In this document: positions 22,969 through 27,123 of the stretch, one piece after another
Layout: each line of letters opens with the position of its first letter
How positions within the stretch are numbered: the stretch's first letter is position 1
From: Pseudomonadota bacterium
GTDB lineage: Bacteria > Pseudomonadota > Gammaproteobacteria > Burkholderiales > Burkholderiaceae_B
DNA length: 27,123 nt
Assembly: GCA_023386765.1 (NCBI GenBank)
Contig: JAEWJD010000296.1
Span: 1-27,123 of the forward strand
Direction: 5' to 3'
The notes under the pieces: model-generated
The model's database searches: none
Told to the model about the DNA's origin: nothing
What the model saw: only the letters and a program-made list of their open reading frames with translations
Position numbers and translations under genes: made by a program

Positions 22969-23856
22969 ATGCTTTATCCGGAACTCTTCAAAACCATGGA
23001 AGCCGTGCGCTGGAATATGGCGAACGACATTCCCTGGGATGACTTCGATCGCAGCAAGCTGACGGAAGAACAGGCGCTGACGATCAAGATGAACGCCATC
23101 ACCGAATGGGCCGCCCTGCCTGCCACGGAGATGTTCCTGCGCGATAACCGCGACGACAGCGACTTCTGCGCATTCATGTCGGTGTGGTTCTTCGAAGAGC
23201 AGAAGCACTCATTGGTGCTGATCGAGTATCTGCGCCGCTTCCGGCCAGACCTGGTGCCGACCGAGGAAGAGCTGCACAAGGTGCGCTTCGAGTTCGACAA
23301 GGCACCGGCGCTTGAGACGCTGATGCTGCACTTCTGCGGCGAAATCCGCTTGAACCATTGGTATCGTTGCGCGGCCGACTGGCATACCGAGCCGGTCATC
23401 CAGGCTATCTACAAGACCATTGCCAAGGACGAGGCGCGCCACGCCGGGGCTTACCTCCAGTACATGCGGCGCGCCCTGCACAATCAGGGCGATACCGTGA
23501 GCACGGATGCCCGCAACGCCTTCGCCAAGATCGGCGTGCTGATGGCCTCGGCCAGCCGCAGCGCCCAGGCCATGCACCCGACCAACCTGCATGTGAACAA
23601 GGCGCTCTTTCCCAACGACACGGTGCAGTCGCGCCTGCCGGAGCCGGGGTGGCTGGAGCATTGGCTGGACACCCAGATCCGTTTTGGTCCGGATTGGGAG
23701 CAGCGTGTGGTGACCCGCATTCTGCACATTCTGTCCAAACTGCTGGATAGCCCCTTCGAGAACGTCAAGGACCTGAATCGCTACCGCAAGGCCCTGCTGG
23801 GCCGCTTGGCGCCGCAGCCTGAGCGTACCGAGTCGGGGATTCTGCTGAGCGTGTAA
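22969..23856 (+). CDS. Ferritin-like di-iron protein, acyl-ACP desaturase-like
   Basis: A 295-residue, mostly helical protein with a full set of carboxylate di-iron ligands. Glu46 or Glu54 lies in ITEWAALPATE, Glu77-x-x-His80 in FFEEQKHS, Glu125 in FCGEIRLNH and Glu155-x-x-His158 in KDEARHAGAY. The E, ExxH, E, ExxH order and spacing resemble soluble acyl-ACP desaturases more than ferritins or Coq7-type hydroxylases. I do not recognise the exact family and cannot name a substrate. No signal peptide is seen, so it is cytosolic. The promoter carries a phased Pho box, so phosphate limitation may induce it. A lipid-modifying role in phosphate stress is a possibility, as is a link to the adjacent quinone genes. 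Confidence 0.82.
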   Translation: MLYPELFKTMEAVRWNMANDIPWDDFDRSKLTEEQALTIKMNAITEWAALPATEMFLRDNRDDSDFCAFMSVWFFEEQKHSLVLIEYLRRFRPDLVPTEEELHKVRFEFDKAPALETLMLHFCGEIRLNHWYRCAADWHTEPVIQAIYKTIAKDEARHAGAYLQYMRRALHNQGDTVSTDARNAFAKIGVLMASASRSAQAMHPTNLHVNKALFPNDTVQSRLPEPGWLEHWLDTQIRFGPDWEQRVVTRILHILSKLLDSPFENVKDLNRYRKALLGRLAPQPERTESGILLSV

Positions 23857-23882
23857 GCGCGCCGCGAAGCCGGGCGGGCCGC

Positions 23883-23888
23883 TACAAT
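23883..23888 (+). promoter_or_regulatory. -10 hexamer of a probable leaderless hldC promoter
   Basis: TACAAT (five of six to TATAAT) ends six bases before the hldC ATG at 23895. Transcription starting about seven bases after a -10 would begin at or next to that A. No Shine-Dalgarno fits in between. No clear -35 is seen about 17 bases upstream, so this is a moderate call. Confidence 0.45.
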
Positions 23889-23894
23889 CGCGCC

Positions 23895-24383
23895 ATGTCA
23901 CACGCCCGCTTCGAATCCAAGATCTTCACCCGCGACGACCTGGTGGCTGCCGTAGCCGCCGGGCGCTTCGCCCGCCCGCTGGTGTTTACCAACGGAGTGT
24001 TCGACCTGCTGCACCGCGGCCATGTCACCTATCTGGACGAGGCGGCGCAATTGGGCGCGACCCTGGTCGTGGCCGTCAATACCGATGCCTCGGTACGCCG
24101 TCTGGGCAAGGGTGATGATCGTCCGCTCAATACGGAGCAGGACCGCGCCGCGCTGCTGGCTTCGCTGCAATGCGTGGCCGCCGTGACGACCTTCAGCGAG
24201 GACACGCCCGAGGCGCTGATCGCGCAATTGAAGCCGGACCTGATCGTCAAGGGGGGCGACTACGACATGGAAGCATTGCCCGAGACGGCGCTGGTGCGCA
24301 GCTGGGGCGGTGATGCCGTGGCGATTCCGTTTCAGTTCGAGCGCTCGACCACCAAGCTGCTGCGCAAGATACGCGGCGCTTGA
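23895..24383 (+). CDS. rfaE2: D-glycero-beta-D-manno-heptose 1-phosphate adenylyltransferase
   Basis: A 162-residue cytosolic nucleotidyltransferase (also called HldC, the C-terminal half of E. coli HldE). It makes ADP-heptose for the LPS inner core from heptose-1-phosphate and ATP. Landmarks are the FTNGVFDLLHRGH segment with the His40-x-Gly-His43 motif, VAVNTDASVRRLGKG, PDLIVKGGDYD, and FERSTTKLLRKIR at the C-terminus. It stands alone, not fused to the kinase half, as is common in betaproteobacteria. It is convergent with tolC, with only six bases between the stops, so no room is left for a separate terminator. Confidence 0.95.
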   Translation: MSHARFESKIFTRDDLVAAVAAGRFARPLVFTNGVFDLLHRGHVTYLDEAAQLGATLVVAVNTDASVRRLGKGDDRPLNTEQDRAALLASLQCVAAVTTFSEDTPEALIAQLKPDLIVKGGDYDMEALPETALVRSWGGDAVAIPFQFERSTTKLLRKIRGA

Positions 24384-24389
24384 GGCGTC

Positions 24390-25718
24390 TCAGCGCGGCA
24401 GCCGCAACAGCCGGTTGATGGCGTCCAGGTCGGTATCGCTCAGGGTGCCGCTGGTGGCCTTCAGGCGCAGCCCGTCTAGCAGCGCCTGATAGCGGGCCTG
24501 GGCCAGGTCGCGTTGGGTGGCGTACAGCTGCTGTTGCGCATTGAGCACATCCAGGTTGATCCGTACCCCGAGTTCGTAGCCGGTCTGGTTGGCGCTGACG
24601 GCGTCCCGGCTGGATTTTTCGCCGGCTTCCAGGGCCCGTACCCGGGCCAGGCCCGTGACTACGCCGTTGTAATACTCGCGCGAGGCGCGCAGGGCTTCGC
24701 GCCTGGCGGTTTCGTAGTCCTGGCGTGATTTCTGTTCGAGCTGGACTTTCTCGGTGACCTGCGAGGAAATGCCGCCGCCCGCATACAGCGGGATGGAGAG
24801 GGTCACGCCCACGGAATTGTCGATCGGACGCCCGGCGCCGTCGCCGCGCAGCCGGCTATCGGAAGCGCTGCCACTGGAGGCCTGCAGGTTCACGGTGGGA
24901 TAGTGGCGCCCGCGGGCGATTTCGATGTCGCGTCCGGCGATGCGGGTCTGCAGCTGTGCGCGCAGCACGTCCAGCGAGGCTTGCTGGGCCTGTTCGCTCC
25001 AGTCGGCCAGGCGGGCCGGCTGGGGGGCGGGAAGGGCCACGCCAGGAGGCAGCTCGGCCAGCGCGCCGGGTACCGAGCCGATGATCTTGGCCAGCAGGTC
25101 ACGTTGTGATTGGACGGCGTTCTGCAGGCGCAGTTCTTCGGCCATCACCAGGTCGTAGCGTGCCTGGGCTTCATAGGTGTCGGTGATGGTGGCGGTGCCG
25201 AGTTCGAATTTGCGCTTGGCGGCGGCCAACTGCTCGGCCACGGCGGCTTTCTCGGTTTCGGTGGCGGCCAGCGCGTCCTGCGAACGCAGGATGCCGAAGT
25301 AGGCATCGGCCACGCGCAGCACCAGATCCTGCTGGGACTGGCGCAGTTGCACTTCGGCATCGGCCACCACCAGCTTGGATTGTTCGAATCGTTGCCAACG
25401 TGCCCAGTCGAACAGCGGTTGGGTCAGTTTCAGGTCCCAGGTCGCACGGCTGCCGCTATGGTCGTAGGCCAGCCCGCGTGTGCTGCGGGCCTCGTCGTAG
25501 CGGCCACCGGCCTCACCGGTCAGCAGCGGCAGCAGATCGGCGCGCGCCTGTGGCAACCTTTCAGTCTGTGCCCGGTAGGCTGCGCGTGCAGCGGCATAGA
25601 CCGGATCATTTGCGAGCGCATCGCGCCAGACCTGCATGAGGTCTTGCGCGTGCGCCGGCAGCGCGACCGCCGCGGCGCAGAACAGGAACAGTACTGCCGC
25701 AACGGACCGCACGGGCAT
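24390..25718 (-). CDS. tolC: TolC family outer-membrane channel protein
   Basis: A 442-residue outer-membrane efflux and type I secretion channel. A signal peptide (about residues 1-24, cleavage after ALPAHA) is followed by DLMQVWRDALANDPVYAAARAAY, the usual start of the mature protein. Two structurally repeated halves follow, with long helical hairpins (for example ESRQDYETARREALRASREYY-type heptads) and FDWARW and LYAGGGISSQV at the strand turns. The ending (RINLDVLNAQQQLYATQRDL) is typical of the TolC subfamily. It is second in a tight operon behind the methyltransferase gene, with a three-base gap. The substrates depend on inner-membrane partners outside the window. Confidence 0.94.
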   Translation of the reverse strand: MPVRSVAAVLFLFCAAAVALPAHAQDLMQVWRDALANDPVYAAARAAYRAQTERLPQARADLLPLLTGEAGGRYDEARSTRGLAYDHSGSRATWDLKLTQPLFDWARWQRFEQSKLVVADAEVQLRQSQQDLVLRVADAYFGILRSQDALAATETEKAAVAEQLAAAKRKFELGTATITDTYEAQARYDLVMAEELRLQNAVQSQRDLLAKIIGSVPGALAELPPGVALPAPQPARLADWSEQAQQASLDVLRAQLQTRIAGRDIEIARGRHYPTVNLQASSGSASDSRLRGDGAGRPIDNSVGVTLSIPLYAGGGISSQVTEKVQLEQKSRQDYETARREALRASREYYNGVVTGLARVRALEAGEKSSRDAVSANQTGYELGVRINLDVLNAQQQLYATQRDLAQARYQALLDGLRLKATSGTLSDTDLDAINRLLRLPR

Positions 25719-25721
25719 CGC

Positions 25722-26402
25722 TCAGAATTTGAACTGGGAGACGCTCACGCCACGCAGGGGCTTGATGACGGTCTCGAAGAGTTCGACCGTCTCGAAGCTG
25801 GCGGCCGTGGTGCGCGTGATGCGACAGGCCGTCATGAGGGGCCCTTCGCCGACCACGACGACCAGGCGGCCGCCCACGCGAAGCTGGTATTTGAATGCAT
25901 CAGGCACGACCGGCACGGAACCCGTCACCAGAATGGCGTCATATTCGGTCGAGCCCCAGCCATTGCGGCCGTCGCCGGTTTCGATCTTGACGTCGGTGAC
26001 GTTGTTGAGCTGCAGGTTCTGCTGGGCGAAGGCAACCAGGCGGCTGTCGATCTCAACGCTGGTCACCTGTTGGGCCAGATGGGCCAGCAGGGCGGCCTGG
26101 TAGCCCGAGCCGGTGCCGATTTCGAGCACGCAGTCGGTTGGCTGCAATTGCAGCTCCTGGGCCAGGCGGGCTTCCATCTTGGGCGACAGCATGTTCTGGC
26201 GCGTATCGACGGCGTTGATTTCCAGCGGGATTTCCAGGTCGGAAAAGGCCAGCGCGCGCATGGCTGGCGGCACGAATTGTTCACGCCGCACGGCGAACAG
26301 CGCGTCCAGGACGCGCGTGTCCAGGACATTCCAGGGGCGGATCTGTTGCTCCACCATGTTGAAACGGGCTTGCTCTACGTCGGGCAGGGTTGAAGCGTTC
26401 AT
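25722..26402 (-). CDS. Protein-L-isoaspartate O-methyltransferase-like protein
   Basis: A 226-residue SAM-dependent methyltransferase of the PCMT family, which methylates damaged isoaspartyl residues for repair. SAM motif I is VLEIGTGSGYQAALLA (about residues 92-107). The Ser of NMLSPKMEA sits where PCMTs have their catalytic Ser, but the surrounding residues (QNMLSPKM rather than QTISQPYM) differ from the classical enzyme. The repair activity is therefore uncertain and it may act on another target. It is directly upstream of tolC with three bases between them, an arrangement that suggests shared expression rather than shared chemistry. A TACAAT -10 candidate lies upstream. Confidence 0.85.
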   Translation of the reverse strand: MNASTLPDVEQARFNMVEQQIRPWNVLDTRVLDALFAVRREQFVPPAMRALAFSDLEIPLEINAVDTRQNMLSPKMEARLAQELQLQPTDCVLEIGTGSGYQAALLAHLAQQVTSVEIDSRLVAFAQQNLQLNNVTDVKIETGDGRNGWGSTEYDAILVTGSVPVVPDAFKYQLRVGGRLVVVVGEGPLMTACRITRTTAASFETVELFETVIKPLRGVSVSQFKF

Positions 26403-26440
26403 GTCGACAGAAGGGAAAAGACAATTAAGCTAACGAGGGC

Positions 26441-26446
26441 ATTGTA
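26441..26446 (-). promoter_or_regulatory. -10 candidate for the methyltransferase-tolC operon
   Basis: On the minus strand TACAAT (five of six to TATAAT) lies 38 bases upstream of the ATG at 26402, in the short gap after thiD. No convincing -35 is visible at the expected distance. The gap is otherwise AT-rich for this genome. Confidence 0.35.
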
Positions 26447-26474
26447 CTGGTACTGGCAGACTGCGCCAGCGGCT

Positions 26475-27123
26475 TCACCACCAGGCATGGAAGTGGTGCA
26501 GCGGGCCATGGCCCTTGCCAGCCTGAAGGCGGTCGGCGTGGCGCAGTGCCTCGGTCAGGTAATGCTTGGCACGGCGTGCCGCTTCGGGCACATCGCCAGT
26601 CTGCGGAATCAGCGCGGCCAGGGCTGCCGACAACGTGCAACCGGTGCCGTGGTTGTTGGCCGTGGCAATGCGCCGCCCGGGCAGCTCCAGCATGCGGTCG
26701 CCATCATGCAGCAAGTCGATGGTTTCCTCGCCTGGCAGGTGGCCGCCCTTGAGCAGGACCCAGCGGTGGCCATCATAGGCCATTCGTTCGCGCAGTTTCT
26801 CGGCGACCCGGCGCATTTCCTTGATGGTCTCGACCGGGCGGGCGTCCAGCAGGACGCCGGCCTCGGGCAGATTCGGGGTGAGAACGGTCACCTGAGGCAG
26901 CAGCGCTTCGCGCAGCATGCCGATGGCGCCCCGCTCGAGCAGCAGTTCCCCGCTGGATGACACCATGACCGGATCCAGGACGATGTGGGACGGCCGCCAG
27001 CGCGCCAGCTTCTCGCCCACGACCTGGATGACCGGTTGTTGTCCGAGCATGCCGATCTTGACGGCAGCGATGGGCACGTCATCGAACAGGGTGTCGATCT
27101 GCCGGCCCACGAAAGCGGCGTCG
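26475..27123 (-). CDS. thiD: Hydroxymethylpyrimidine/phosphomethylpyrimidine kinase, partial
   Basis: ThiD phosphorylates HMP and HMP-P for thiamine synthesis in the cytosol. The visible 215 codons lack the N-terminus, because the frame continues past base 27123 (DAAFVGRQIDTL is read from the edge). A GTG at 27110 is internal, not the start. Ribokinase-family landmarks are AAVKIGMLG, HIVLDPVMVSSSG, LTPNLPEA, VLLKGGHLPGE, and the anion-hole/catalytic motif NHGTGCTLSAALAA. The C-terminus GPLHHFHAWW is complete. It lies upstream of, and on the same strand as, the methyltransferase-tolC pair but has its own spacing of 72 bases. Confidence 0.93.
   Translation of the reverse strand, partial: DAAFVGRQIDTLFDDVPIAAVKIGMLGQQPVIQVVGEKLARWRPSHIVLDPVMVSSSGELLLERGAIGMLREALLPQVTVLTPNLPEAGVLLDARPVETIKEMRRVAEKLRERMAYDGHRWVLLKGGHLPGEETIDLLHDGDRMLELPGRRIATANNHGTGCTLSAALAALIPQTGDVPEAARRAKHYLTEALRHADRLQAGKGHGPLHHFHAWW

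Noticed and set aside
25110..26393. A 427-codon plus-strand open frame opposite tolC and the methyltransferase
   Set aside because: Antisense shadow in high-GC DNA; the translation is Gly/Gln/His-rich without motifs and spans two well-supported genes.

Overview
The window is high-GC DNA with dense, mostly overlapping genes and looks like a betaproteobacterial chromosome of the Alcaligenaceae (Bordetella/Achromobacter type). That assignment is inference. It rests on the ubiE-tim44 and ubiJ-ubiB neighbourhoods, phoBR, the TolC / PCMT-like / thiD block and a type V autotransporter, and no species can be named from the sequence alone. I saw no rRNA, tRNA, CRISPR array, transposase or integrase.

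Left backbone (1-8690). On the minus strand, pxpB-pxpC (5-oxoprolinase) and a VOC-family protein lie divergent from a LysR regulator, with an AT-rich inverted repeat between them. Next come serA behind a terminator-like leader, a DUF411 metal-binding protein, and phoR-phoB with a candidate Pho box and matching -10 in front of phoB. Then, on the plus strand, come ubiE and a Tim44-domain membrane protein that ends in a strong terminator.

Island (about 8700-20511). In bacteria where ubiE, ubiJ and ubiB cluster, ubiE is close to ubiJ-ubiB. Here about 12 kb separates tim44 from ubiJ-ubiB. It holds a lower-GC autotransporter on the minus strand, then a frameshifted, degenerate second copy of the tim44 3' end with its terminator, then an 11-gene plus-strand operon. 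The operon order is ABC polysaccharide exporter (wzm, wzt), acyl carrier protein, ketoacyl synthase III, a degenerate SDR, a canonical SDR, a PglD-like acyltransferase, a Rieske-type oxygenase, a second left-handed beta-helix acyltransferase, a PglC-like phosphoglycosyl transferase and a DegT aminotransferase. Most junctions overlap by a few bases.

The operon reads as a pathway for a 4-amino sugar whose amino group receives a custom short acyl chain. ACP, KAS III and SDR would build a 3-hydroxyacyl-ACP, DegT would make the amine, a beta-helix transferase would join them, the PglC-like enzyme would load the sugar on undecaprenyl phosphate, and Wzm/Wzt would export the product. The oxygenase has kept its mononuclear iron site but lost one Rieske histidine (Leu72), and the first SDR lacks its catalytic residues.

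Right backbone (20612-27123). ubiJ-ubiB are translationally coupled. A di-iron ferritin-like/desaturase-like gene sits behind three 11-bp-phased PhoB half-sites. hldC (rfaE2) may be transcribed as a leaderless message. Convergent to it are tolC and a PCMT-like methyltransferase gene, followed by a partial thiD that runs off the window.
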